This document shows positions 1 to 7,901 of a stretch of 37,015 bases of DNA, piece after piece. How positions within the stretch are numbered: the stretch's first letter is position 1; each line of letters begins with the position of its first letter. The position numbers and the translations under genes were made by a program. Origin of the DNA: CAYUHZ01 sp964444625 (GTDB lineage Bacteria; Patescibacteriota; Patescibacteriia; Patescibacteriales; GWC2-42-12); NCBI GenBank assembly GCA_964444625.1, contig CAYUHZ010000004.1:1-37015 (forward strand), read 5' to 3'. Under the pieces are notes generated by a model. It saw only the letters and a list, made by a program, of their open reading frames with translations, searched no databases and was not told the DNA's origin.

Positions 1-1406
1 ATTGAGTCCGGTTTTTTAATATTATCTTGAGTAAATATTTTTTTTATCATTTCTGATGTTTCTGGTAAAAACGGCTCCAAATCATAAGCTATTTGTAGTA
101 TTATTTTAACATAAACCTCTAACTTGCTTGCTAATTTTTCTCCTTCAAGTTTCCATGGTTTATCTGATCCAATTATTTGATCAAAATCTGCTAATCTTTT
201 CCAGATGTTTTTTATTGCTTCATCTGGACGATATTGGTCCATATATTTGATTATTTCCAGGGAAAAATCTTGGATTGGAAGGTTGGTATTTTTAAAATTT
301 GAATTTTCACACAACTTGGCAATGCGTGAAACCAAGTTGCCAATTCCGTTGGCAAGATCTGAATTATATTTTTCATTAAATTTTGTTAGCGAAATATCAC
401 CATCGCCTCCAAACGAAAATGATGAGATAAGTAAATACCTTGCGGCGTCAGAGCCGTAATTGTCTATAAGGTCGGCGGGGTTAATAACATTGCCTAGTGT
501 TTTAGACATTTTTTGTCCATCAACCGTAAAAAATCCATGCGCAAAAACCGTATTAGGCAAATCTAAATCATTGGCCAACAGCAAAGCCTCCCAAATCAGC
601 GAATGAAACCAAAGTATGTCTTTGGCCATTAGGTGTAAAGATGGTGGCCAAAATTTTTCTTTATCCTTGTAAATTTTTGTAGCAGAGTAGTAATTAAGAA
701 GCGCATCAACCCACACGTACACAGTATGGGATTTATCCCATGGCAATTCAATGCCCCAAGGAACACCAGATCTTGAGATAGAAATATCATCGATACCATT
801 TTTTATCTTGCTTGTTGTTTCATTTTTTCTTTCTGTTGGTAAAATTTCAAAATTTTTTTCATTTAATTTATCTAAAACAAGATCGGAAAATTTTTTTAAT
901 TTAAAAAAATAATTTTCTTCCTCTTGTTCGGCTAAAATTACATTTGGGTGATATGCGCAAGTATTATTTATGGTTATTTCATCAAACGAAAGAAATTTTT
1001 CACATCCAACACAATATAGTCCTTTATATTTTGCCTTATAAATAAATCCTTTATCGTAAAGTTTTTGTAAAAAATTTTGGACGATAATTTTATGTCGAGC
1101 ATCGGTTGTTCGAAAAAACTCATCATAACTAATATTTAATTTCGCCCATATTTTTTTATATTCTTCGGATATGGTATCCACAAAATCTTGGGGAAGCAGA
1201 TTCTGTGCTTTTGCCGATTTTTCTATTTTGCTGCCATGCTCGTCTGTGCCAGTTAAAAAAAAGACGTTTTCTGCCCCCTTTGTTTTTCTTTGAAAACGAG
1301 CAAAAACATCAGCCATAATAGTTGTATAAGCATGGCCTATATGCGGTTTGTCATTCGCATAAAAAATTGGCGTAGTAACGTAAAATTTATTTCGCGTATT
1401 ATTCAT
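1..1406 (-). CDS. metG: Methionyl-tRNA synthetase, C-terminus beyond window
   Basis: Class I aminoacyl-tRNA synthetase that charges tRNA-Met in the cytoplasm. The frame is open from an ATG at 1406 to the left edge, about 468 codons, so the C-terminal end is missing. Seen directly: HIGH at residues 22-25 (PHIGHAYT), a zinc knuckle with C132 and C135 followed by a CAYHP segment, KMSKT at about 299-303, and a helical anticodon-binding region ending near LEPFLPETSE. The start is set by homology to the usual FYVTTPIFY opening. There is no Shine-Dalgarno, and a good promoter lies so close that the transcript may be leaderless. The gene is strikingly A+T-rich: 8 G/C in 60 bases at 841-900, against 32 in 60 at 2041-2100 in hisS. 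That suggests a different origin from its neighbours. The identification is secure. Confidence 0.96.
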   Translation of the reverse strand, partial: MNNTRNKFYVTTPIFYANDKPHIGHAYTTIMADVFARFQRKTKGAENVFFLTGTDEHGSKIEKSAKAQNLLPQDFVDTISEEYKKIWAKLNISYDEFFRTTDARHKIIVQNFLQKLYDKGFIYKAKYKGLYCVGCEKFLSFDEITINNTCAYHPNVILAEQEEENYFFKLKKFSDLVLDKLNEKNFEILPTERKNETTSKIKNGIDDISISRSGVPWGIELPWDKSHTVYVWVDALLNYYSATKIYKDKEKFWPPSLHLMAKDILWFHSLIWEALLLANDLDLPNTVFAHGFFTVDGQKMSKTLGNVINPADLIDNYGSDAARYLLISSFSFGGDGDISLTKFNEKYNSDLANGIGNLVSRIAKLCENSNFKNTNLPIQDFSLEIIKYMDQYRPDEAIKNIWKRLADFDQIIGSDKPWKLEGEKLASKLEVYVKIILQIAYDLEPFLPETSEMIKKIFTQDNIKKPDS

Positions 1407-1412
1407 GATGTA

Positions 1413-1441
1413 AATATAATAAATTTAATACTAATAATCAA
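1413..1441 (-). promoter_or_regulatory. Putative promoter of metG, possibly leaderless
   Basis: Read on the minus strand: -35 TTGATT (1436-1441), 17-bp spacer, -10 TATATT (1413-1418). The metG ATG begins 7 bases after the -10, about where transcription would start, so the mRNA may have no 5' leader. This fits the absence of a ribosome binding site. The region is A+T-rich, so chance matches are possible. Confidence 0.5.
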
Positions 1442-1612
1442 GGGTGAGCCTACGCCAAATCAAATTACAAATTTTTAAATTATTTTTACTTAATTCTAGA
1501 CAAATTATAAATTTATCATCAATTATCCAGAGGCGCTAAATATTTTTAAGTGTCCCTAAAATGAAGTAAATGTTATAATTAATCATACAAATAATTGACA
1601 TGTCATGAAAAA

Positions 1613-1684
1613 AGAGACTAAGGCGCTCGAACCCTCAACAACTGGAGCCACAATCCAGCGCTCTAGCCTTTGAGCTATGACTCC
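1613..1684 (-). tRNA. tRNA-His (GTG), 3' half degenerate
   Basis: Minus strand, 5' end at 1684. The D arm (GCTC/GAGC) and anticodon stem (CTGGA/TCCAG) are perfect, and loop TTGTGGC gives anticodon GTG, histidine. The T loop TTCGAGC is normal. The T stem GAGGG/GCCTT has a G-G mismatch at the usually invariant 53:61 pair. The acceptor GGAGTCA/AGTCTCT has two mismatches and a G-U end pair. There is no G at -1 and no C at 73, both normally needed for histidine identity, and no encoded CCA. A T-run follows. The gene lies 24-40 bases after hisS. It may be a decaying gene or one whose 3' half was replaced. Confidence 0.7.
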
Positions 1685-1707
1685 TTGCCCGGTTTTAATT
1701 TCACTCC

Positions 1708-3063
1708 TTAATTCGCCGCTTTATCAAACATTTCTTCCGCTGTTAAAAGGCATTCCCGTCTCTCTCATGTCCTTTAGCTTAATCTTGCCTTGCGCTTTTT
1801 CATCTTGTCCCAAAATCACGAAATATGGGATCTCGCGTTTAGCGGCATAAATCAATTGATCTTTCAAAATCCGGGTTTTACCAAGATAAACCTCGGCGTT
1901 AACGCCTCTGTCCCTAAGTTCATTGGCCAGCTTGAAAATTTCCCGATCAAGGACCGGATCAATCATCGCGAACAACACTTTGGCCGTCGCTTTGCTTTTC
2001 TTGATTTTACCGAGCTTTTCCAGAGCGGCAATCAGCCTATCAACTCCGACCGAAACGCCGACTGCCGGAACTTTCTCTCCGGTAAAGCGCATAACCAATT
2101 CATCGAAACGACCGCCGGAAAAAACCGAACCGATTTCCGGCAAATCCGTCAAACTGGTTTCGAAAACCGGACCGGTATAGTAGCCGAGTCCGCGCGCTAC
2201 GGATAAATCAAATTTCCAGTTGGCCTGCGGGATGCCAAGATATTGCAAATTGCTGATGATCTGCCGGCATTCTCTGATGCCTTCTTCGGCAATCTTAACT
2301 CCGGCAAAAAATTCCGATAGTTTGGCAATTTGCCCTTCAGGGTTGTTGGAAAATTCAGACAAAGCCAGAAATCCTTTGATTTTTTCCACGCCCTGATCGG
2401 ACAAGGCTATGGCGGATTCATCAAGCTCATTATTCGGCTGCCTTTGCAGATCGGATATCACCTGGTCCAAACCGACTTTGTCCAATTTGTCCAGTATCCG
2501 AAAGACTTCTGCGGATTTTTCTTGCGAAAAACCGCATACTGCCGGCAATCCGTTCAGAATCTTGCGGTTGTTAAAGCGGATAACAAAATCATCCACGCCG
2601 AGATTTTTCAACGTCTGATACATCAAGACGATAATTTCCGCATCGGAGTAGATTGAATCGCTGCCGACAATATCGGCATCAAACTAAGCGAATTCCCGAA
2701 ATCTTCCAGCCTGAGGCCTCTCTTTCCGCCAAACCGAACCAACTTGATATCTTTTGAACGGTTTCATCAAATCGGGATAGGCGGCGACTACGCGCGATAA
2801 CGGCACGGTCAAATCGAAACGCAAGGTTACATCCTGATCACCGGCCTTAAATCGGTAAACTTCCATCTTGAACTCATCTTCGTCTGTTCCTAATACGGAA
2901 GAGACATCTCCAGAGCCGGCGTGTCCAAAGGCAAAAAACCGAAACTCTCGAAAGTTTTCTTGATAATGGCGATTATCTCCTGCCGCGGAATCATTAACTC
3001 CGGAAGGCAATCGCGAAAACCGCCGAGCAACTCCGCTTTTTTCCTGTCCTTATTTTCCTTCAT
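1708..3063 (-). pseudogene. hisS: Histidyl-tRNA synthetase, disrupted
   Basis: Class II synthetase for tRNA-His, of the archaeal/eukaryote-like type. Motifs seen: LGGFRDCLPE at the N-terminus, motif 2 region RYQVGSVWRKERPQ, DADIVGSDSIYSDAE, the histidine loops RFNNRKILNG and ARGLGYYTGPVFE, and GGRFDELV. The frame is broken. A frameshift near 2900-2910 separates PLDTPALEM from SSVLGTDEDEF. An in-frame TAG at 2684-2686 stands where the family has a Gln codon (REFA*FDADIVG, so CAG to TAG). A probable second frameshift lies in the GAGAGA run near 1761-1766: the current frame stops at 1724 with an atypical tail, while the neighbouring frame gives LLTAEEMFDKAAN and stops at 1708. The start at 3063 is chosen because GGAGGAG lies 3-9 bases upstream. 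TAG recoding is unlikely because tyrS and the giant gene end with TAG. Sequence error cannot be excluded. Confidence 0.88.
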
Positions 3064-3066
3064 TTT

Positions 3067-3073
3067 CTCCTCC
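3067..3073 (-). promoter_or_regulatory. Strong Shine-Dalgarno of hisS
   Basis: GGAGGAG on the minus strand, just ahead of the ATG at 3063. It decides between this start and the ATG at 3078, which lies upstream of the motif. Such a strong site is rare in this window, where most genes have none. Confidence 0.75.
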
Positions 3074-3098
3074 TGCATATTTTTATTGAATTGGTTAT

Positions 3099-4496
3099 TT
3101 ATTTAACATGAAAAAACCTCCGATAAAACAACAAAAAATAAGTCAGTGGCATAATTTTGATGCCGTGCTTATCTTCCAGTCTTCTCTGGCTGATAATGAT
3201 TCCTTGTTTAAATCCTTGATCTAGAATAATCTTTTCCGCCCGCTCTTCGGCTGGCTGATCGGGGCAAACGGCAATCGGGATTGCGCGCCGGCCGTCCTGC
3301 CAGACGAAAGTGAGCTCGTGTTTTTTTACGCTGTCGCGCCAATAATAGATTTGCGCTCCAGAGCGCTCTTCGGCCTGGCACTTGGCCAAGTGGCTAAACA
3401 CCGCGTTATCAACCACGCCGCTCAGCAAATCATCCTGATGCAAACGCTCTCGGGCAAATTGCCAATAGTCCAAGGCGCCATGGACAAAGCCATAATACAG
3501 CCAAAAAAGAAATGGGTCGTAAAAATAAAATTTCTTGGCTTTGCGGCTAGGCTCGCCAGTGGCTTGCTGATAAACCGCCTTGACTACATAGAGCGATTCC
3601 AAAATATCCAAATACTCTGCCACGGTCAAATGAGTTTTGGCCTTGGTCTTTTTGGCTATGGTTTGATACCCCAACGGTCGTCCTAAGTTCAAAACCAAGC
3701 GCTCTAATACCTGCCTGGTCAAAATCGGATCGCGTCCCAGCTTGGCTATATCGGCAATCAGCCAGTTTAGTTGATTTTGATAAATTTGCTGCGAGACAGC
3801 GCCATGCTCAAGATAACTGTTGACAGCCGAGACATAACCGCCGGTCAGCAGATAAATGTCTAAATAATACTCCAATCTTTTATGGTAATGCTGGAAATTA
3901 TCGGGATTGATTTTGGCGGTTAGCTCGGGATTTAACAAATCAAGCACTTGGGAAAAATCCAGAGGAAAAACATTTAGACGGATAATTTCATCTTTCCCGG
4001 AATTTATTTGGCCAGACATAGTATAACCGGAAAGCACCAAGCTAGAATTTTTTAGTCTGCCGGCCTGTTGAATGTGCCTGATGCCTTGATGCCAATTTTT
4101 CAGTATGGTAATTTTGTCAATAAATATGTAATGAACGTCCTCGTTGTCCCGCCAATGAAGATAAGTCTTGATAACCTCGTTTAATTGTTCAAAAGTATCA
4201 AGATTGAAACAAGAATAATAAAAAACATCCTCAGGCTTAACTTTTTTTTCTTCTATCAACTCCTTGATAATAAGCTTTTGCGCGGTTGTCTTGCCGGTTC
4301 CTTGAGGGCCTTGAAGCAGATAAATTTGCCCTGGTTTGAGTTTAAGGACGCTAACCAAGGGCGGCTGCCATTTTATTTTTTGCTGGCTATAGAAATAGAT
4401 TACCGGATCAAATTTCAAACCGGAAAAATGGCTGCCAATTTTCTTAACTTGCCACCAAGGATTTTGAATAGCTAATAGATCTAGATCAATATTCAT
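3099..4496 (-). CDS. AAA_14/DUF4143-type P-loop ATPase
   Basis: Predicted 465-residue cytoplasmic ATPase with an N-terminal AAA domain and a C-terminal DUF4143-like nuclease-fold region. Walker A is GPQGTGKT at 63-70. The Walker B strand is YIFIDKIT at 123-130: the aspartate D127 is present, but the next residue, usually the catalytic glutamate, is lysine K128. A sensor-like strand LVLSGYTMSG and the FPLDFSQVL segment are typical of the family, followed by winged-helix-like sequence and a C-terminal FYFYDPFLFWLYYGF stretch. Family members are often linked to mobile or toxin-like contexts, but the function is unknown. It sits 36 bases after argS and 35 bases before hisS, so it is probably cotranscribed with both. 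The unusual Walker B raises the possibility of weak or no ATP hydrolysis. Confidence 0.82.
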   Translation of the reverse strand: MNIDLDLLAIQNPWWQVKKIGSHFSGLKFDPVIYFYSQQKIKWQPPLVSVLKLKPGQIYLLQGPQGTGKTTAQKLIIKELIEEKKVKPEDVFYYSCFNLDTFEQLNEVIKTYLHWRDNEDVHYIFIDKITILKNWHQGIRHIQQAGRLKNSSLVLSGYTMSGQINSGKDEIIRLNVFPLDFSQVLDLLNPELTAKINPDNFQHYHKRLEYYLDIYLLTGGYVSAVNSYLEHGAVSQQIYQNQLNWLIADIAKLGRDPILTRQVLERLVLNLGRPLGYQTIAKKTKAKTHLTVAEYLDILESLYVVKAVYQQATGEPSRKAKKFYFYDPFLFWLYYGFVHGALDYWQFARERLHQDDLLSGVVDNAVFSHLAKCQAEERSGAQIYYWRDSVKKHELTFVWQDGRRAIPIAVCPDQPAEERAEKIILDQGFKQGIIISQRRLEDKHGIKIMPLTYFLLFYRRFFHVK

Positions 4497-4532
4497 AGCG
4501 CTTCTTTATAAATTTTCAATGAAAATTAAGCT

Positions 4533-6266
4533 TTACATTTCCTCCACAGCTTCTATACCCAAGAGATCCAGGCCGTTGGTGATTACTTGCGCGACCGCGC
4601 TGATCAGCGCCAAACGAGCAGAGGCGGTGGTTTCTTCCGCTTTGAGTACAGGCACGCTATGATAATAATCATTACAACTTTGCGCCAACTCGAAAAGATA
4701 TTTGGCGATTTCGGCCGGATTGTATTCCGCGCCGGCTTTAACGACTATTTCCGGATATCTCGCCAACTGCAGAACAAGCTGATTTTCTTTATCTTCTTTA
4801 AGTAGTTTAAAATCTACCTTTTTATTTCCTTTCTGTTTGGAAATTGAAAATTGATCATTGGAAATTGCCTTACGGCAAATGCTCTTTATCCTGGCATAAG
4901 TATATTGAAGATAACCGGCGGTAAAACCCTCAAAGCAAAGCGCTTGATTGATATCAAAAGTTATCGCCTTATCGGCTCCGGTCTTGAGTAGTTCAAATTT
5001 GATGGCACCGTTCGCCAACTTGAGAGCGGTTTGGCTTGCTTTTTCCTTGTCCCAATCGCTATGGCGCGCGGCCGTCTCCGCCTCCGCTTTGTTTATTAAT
5101 TGGCTTCTTAAATCCTCATAAGTGATTACTTTCCCAGTTCGGGAAGACATCATGCCCTCTGGCAGTTTAACGAATTCGTAGCCCAAATGAAAAGTTTCTT
5201 GCCGATAACCAAGCAACGCTAACACCTTGAACAACTGGCGAAAATAAAGGCTTTGTCTAATATCAACTACGTAAATAGATTTTGCTGGTTTAAATTTCTT
5301 AAATTTTTCAACCGCCAGCGGCAAATCGGCCACTGGATAGAGCGCCGTACCGTCAGTGCGCAAGAACATTAGCGCTCCCAACCCGTATTGCTCTAGGTCG
5401 GCGATAATCGCTCCCTGGCTCTTAGCTAAGAAATTCTTGGCATACAATTCCGCCACCATTTCCCGTCCCCGATCAATATACTCGCTTTCGTAGAAAGTGT
5501 GCTCAAACTTCACTCCCAGTTCTTGATAAATCTTGGCGAATTGCTCAATGCTCCACTGTCTAGTCTCTTGCCAACGGCGGTATTCTTCTCCCTGGCGGCT
5601 CTCTATTTTTTGCATCAGAAAGGAGACCATTTCTTTGGCTAGTTGATCTTTCGCCATTTCCTCATTCGCTCGAACATATACCTTGCCCAGAAAAAAACCT
5701 TTATTATCGGGCAATTCTTCTTGTTGGTAAAATTTCTCCAAACACCATAGAGTCTTTGCCACATGAATGCCGAAATCATTGATATAGGAAACTGGTATTG
5801 CCCTAAAACCATTGGCGGTGAGCAGGCGTGAAACCGAGTCGCCAAAACTCAAATTGCGCAAATGACCAACGTGAAATTCTTTATGAGTATTGGCGTTGGA
5901 AAACTCTACCATTACTCTGGCAGACTTGCCGTCGTTATTGCGACCGTAATCACCGGCGTCTTGTTCGATCCGGCTGATAACCGCTTCGGCCAATAACTCC
6001 GGCTTAATAGTCAAATTAAAATAAGGGCCGGTTGCCTGACAGCCCGATAAGATCGGCTGCCCGGCTAGTTTACCCACCAACCCTTGAGCAACGACTGCCG
6101 GAGCTTGACCGATTTTTTTGGCCGGCTCGAAACAAACCAGGCAGAAGTCGCCAAATGCCCGATTGGGCGGAAAAATTAAATCAGACGCCTGGACATAATC
6201 TCCGCCAAGCGCCTTATTGATAGCAATGATAATAATATTTTTATAGCTTTCCAAAGGATAGCCCAT
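4533..6266 (-). CDS. argS: Arginyl-tRNA synthetase
   Basis: Class I synthetase that attaches arginine to tRNA-Arg. 577 residues, normal family length. N-terminal Add-1 domain, then VEFSNANTHKEFHVGHLRN with the HIGH-type motif HVGH at 132-135; MMSSRTGK at about 372-379 stands in the place of KMSKS, which is common in ArgRS. The C-terminal DALR anticodon-binding domain includes GYLQYTYARI. The start at 6266 gives a complete N-terminus; no Shine-Dalgarno is visible. The gene begins 24 bases after the MazG-like gene and is followed 36 bases later by the DUF4143-type ATPase, suggesting one transcript. Nothing appears broken. Confidence 0.96.
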   Translation of the reverse strand: MGYPLESYKNIIIIAINKALGGDYVQASDLIFPPNRAFGDFCLVCFEPAKKIGQAPAVVAQGLVGKLAGQPILSGCQATGPYFNLTIKPELLAEAVISRIEQDAGDYGRNNDGKSARVMVEFSNANTHKEFHVGHLRNLSFGDSVSRLLTANGFRAIPVSYINDFGIHVAKTLWCLEKFYQQEELPDNKGFFLGKVYVRANEEMAKDQLAKEMVSFLMQKIESRQGEEYRRWQETRQWSIEQFAKIYQELGVKFEHTFYESEYIDRGREMVAELYAKNFLAKSQGAIIADLEQYGLGALMFLRTDGTALYPVADLPLAVEKFKKFKPAKSIYVVDIRQSLYFRQLFKVLALLGYRQETFHLGYEFVKLPEGMMSSRTGKVITYEDLRSQLINKAEAETAARHSDWDKEKASQTALKLANGAIKFELLKTGADKAITFDINQALCFEGFTAGYLQYTYARIKSICRKAISNDQFSISKQKGNKKVDFKLLKEDKENQLVLQLARYPEIVVKAGAEYNPAEIAKYLFELAQSCNDYYHSVPVLKAEETTASARLALISAVAQVITNGLDLLGIEAVEEM

Positions 6267-6290
6267 ACCAGCTTAATATTAAATTTATGA

Positions 6291-6599
6291 TTATTCCAAA
6301 TTTTTTCCCAATTTATGACCAATTTCTTTTTCAACATCCACTTGATAAATTTCGGCAATTACCAATAACATGCTCAGCAAATCCGCCAATTTCTTACCCA
6401 ACTCTTTGCGTGATTCATCTTGGCTGATCGCCCCCTCCATGGTTGCGCCTTGCTTGTTGATTAATATCGCTTGGGACAATTCGCCGATATCGTCGTAAAT
6501 CTTTAATAAGGCGAAATTTTCGTCAATGGCAAAATTATTTTTCTGAGCATGACCTTTCACGTTATTGGTGATAATTTTTTGCAGTTCCTTAAAATTCAT
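6291..6599 (-). CDS. MazG-like nucleotide pyrophosphohydrolase
   Basis: Small all-helical protein of 102 residues from the ATG at 6599. The pattern DDIGELSQAI followed by KKLADLLSMLLVIAEIYQVDVEKEI matches the paired helices of the MazG/all-alpha NTP pyrophosphohydrolase family, in which acidic residues on both helices bind Mg2+ and an NTP is cleaved to NMP and pyrophosphate. Here the first motif has DD where EE is common. A TTG at 6647 would add 16 residues with no family match, so the ATG is preferred. A weak promoter (TTGTCA, 19-bp spacer, TATATT, at 6648-6678) lies in the tyrS-mazG gap. The role is probably nucleotide-pool cleaning; the exact substrate cannot be told. Confidence 0.72.
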   Translation of the reverse strand: MNFKELQKIITNNVKGHAQKNNFAIDENFALLKIYDDIGELSQAILINKQGATMEGAISQDESRKELGKKLADLLSMLLVIAEIYQVDVEKEIGHKLGKNLE

Positions 6600-6683
6600 A
6601 TTTATTGACGAAAGAATTTTGACTAGACTTCCCCAAAAACCAGCCAAAATATATTTTCGATTTATTTTAATTTGACAATGAAA

Positions 6684-7898
6684 CTAATTTACCGCTTGAA
6701 CAAAAAACCTCTTGCCTTTCTGGATAAGCACTCCCTCATTGGTAATGGCTACTTGCTTGTTAAAATCTGTTTCTACTTGGTTATTGAGCTTGATTCCTCC
6801 CTGTTTAATCAACCGGCGGGCATCCCCCTTGCTGGCGGCCAAATTAACGGCTACCAACAGTTCGGCTAACCGCCACTCCTTGCGTTCCAAATGATGGAAG
6901 GGAATTTCTTCAGGCAATTCTTTTTTTTGAATAGTCTTAACAAATCGTTCTTGAGCCGCTTCTGCCGACTCTTTCCCGTGGTTGATTTCTGTGATAGCCA
7001 GCGCCAATTTCATTTTCAAATCCCTAGGATGGGCTTCACCGTCAATCAATTGCCGGCTCATCTCCCGCACCTCGTCCAATGGCAACTTGGAGCAAAGCTC
7101 AAAGCCGGCAATGATCACTTCATCCGACCAAGACATGATTTTGCCGTACATCTCGGCCGGCTCTTCATTCAAAAAAACCACATTGCCCTCGCTTTTGCCC
7201 ATCTTTTTACCGCTACCATCCGCCAATAATTTTGTGGTTAACACAAATTTCTCCCTGCCCTTAACCGCTTGCAACAGATCGCGGCCGCACATCATATTGA
7301 ACATCTGGTCATTGCCACCGACTTCCAGATCAACCTCCATGACCAAACTGTCATACCCTTGAGCGACCGGATACAAAAATTCGTGCAGGTGAATCGGTTT
7401 TTCCTCCTTGATTCTTTCTTGAAACATGTCCCGCTGAATCATCTGCTGAACGGTAAAATTTGAACATACTTCAATCAAATCGCGAAATGGCAATCGGTCG
7501 TTCCATTCGCTGTTGTATTTGATAACCGCCGGATTTTCTCCGTCAAAACGAAGGTAGGCGGCAGCTTGTTGCTGGTAATTTTTCGCGTTGGCCGACACCT
7601 CTTCTCTGGACAACTTCTTGCGTGTCGCCAATTTGTCAGTCGGATCGCCAATCATGCCGGTAAAATCTCCGATTAAAAAAATCACCTCATGCCCCAAATC
7701 TTGAAATTGCCCGAGTTTATTGATCTGAATGGCGTTACCTATATGCAAAGCCGATGCGCTAGGGTCAAAACCGCAGTAAAGCCTTATTTTCTTGCCTGAA
7801 GCAAGCAGTTCAAAAAACTTTTGCTTGTCGGGATAAATCCTCGCCACTCCTCGATCCAGCGCTTCATTAATTTTGTTTTTGTCAGTTATGACTGCCAT
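6684..7898 (-). CDS. tyrS: Tyrosyl-tRNA synthetase
   Basis: Class I synthetase charging tRNA-Tyr; 404 residues, of the bacterial type with a C-terminal S4 RNA-binding domain. The HIGH motif appears as HIGN at 52-55 after YCGFDPSASAL, the tyrosine-binding segment VGGNDQMFNMMCGRDL follows, and the KMSKS motif is KKMGKSEGN at about 230-236. The S4 domain covers roughly 340-404 (LLVAVNLAASKGDARRLIKQGG). It ends in TAG, evidence that TAG is a real stop in this genome. The ATG lies only 3 bases after the stop of the lytic transglycosylase gene, so translation is likely coupled and the promoter at 9428-9456 probably serves both. Confidence 0.96.
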   Translation of the reverse strand: MAVITDKNKINEALDRGVARIYPDKQKFFELLASGKKIRLYCGFDPSASALHIGNAIQINKLGQFQDLGHEVIFLIGDFTGMIGDPTDKLATRKKLSREEVSANAKNYQQQAAAYLRFDGENPAVIKYNSEWNDRLPFRDLIEVCSNFTVQQMIQRDMFQERIKEEKPIHLHEFLYPVAQGYDSLVMEVDLEVGGNDQMFNMMCGRDLLQAVKGREKFVLTTKLLADGSGKKMGKSEGNVVFLNEEPAEMYGKIMSWSDEVIIAGFELCSKLPLDEVREMSRQLIDGEAHPRDLKMKLALAITEINHGKESAEAAQERFVKTIQKKELPEEIPFHHLERKEWRLAELLVAVNLAASKGDARRLIKQGGIKLNNQVETDFNKQVAITNEGVLIQKGKRFFVQAVN

Positions 7899-7901
7899 AA
7901 A

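Noticed and set aside
1790..2206. Plus-strand frame opposite hisS
   Set aside because: The minus strand encodes clear HisRS motifs here; the antisense frame has no recognisable features.
2684..2686. TAG in hisS as a reassigned sense codon
   Set aside because: tyrS (6684-6686) and the giant gene (22493-22495) end properly with TAG, and hisS also has frameshifts.
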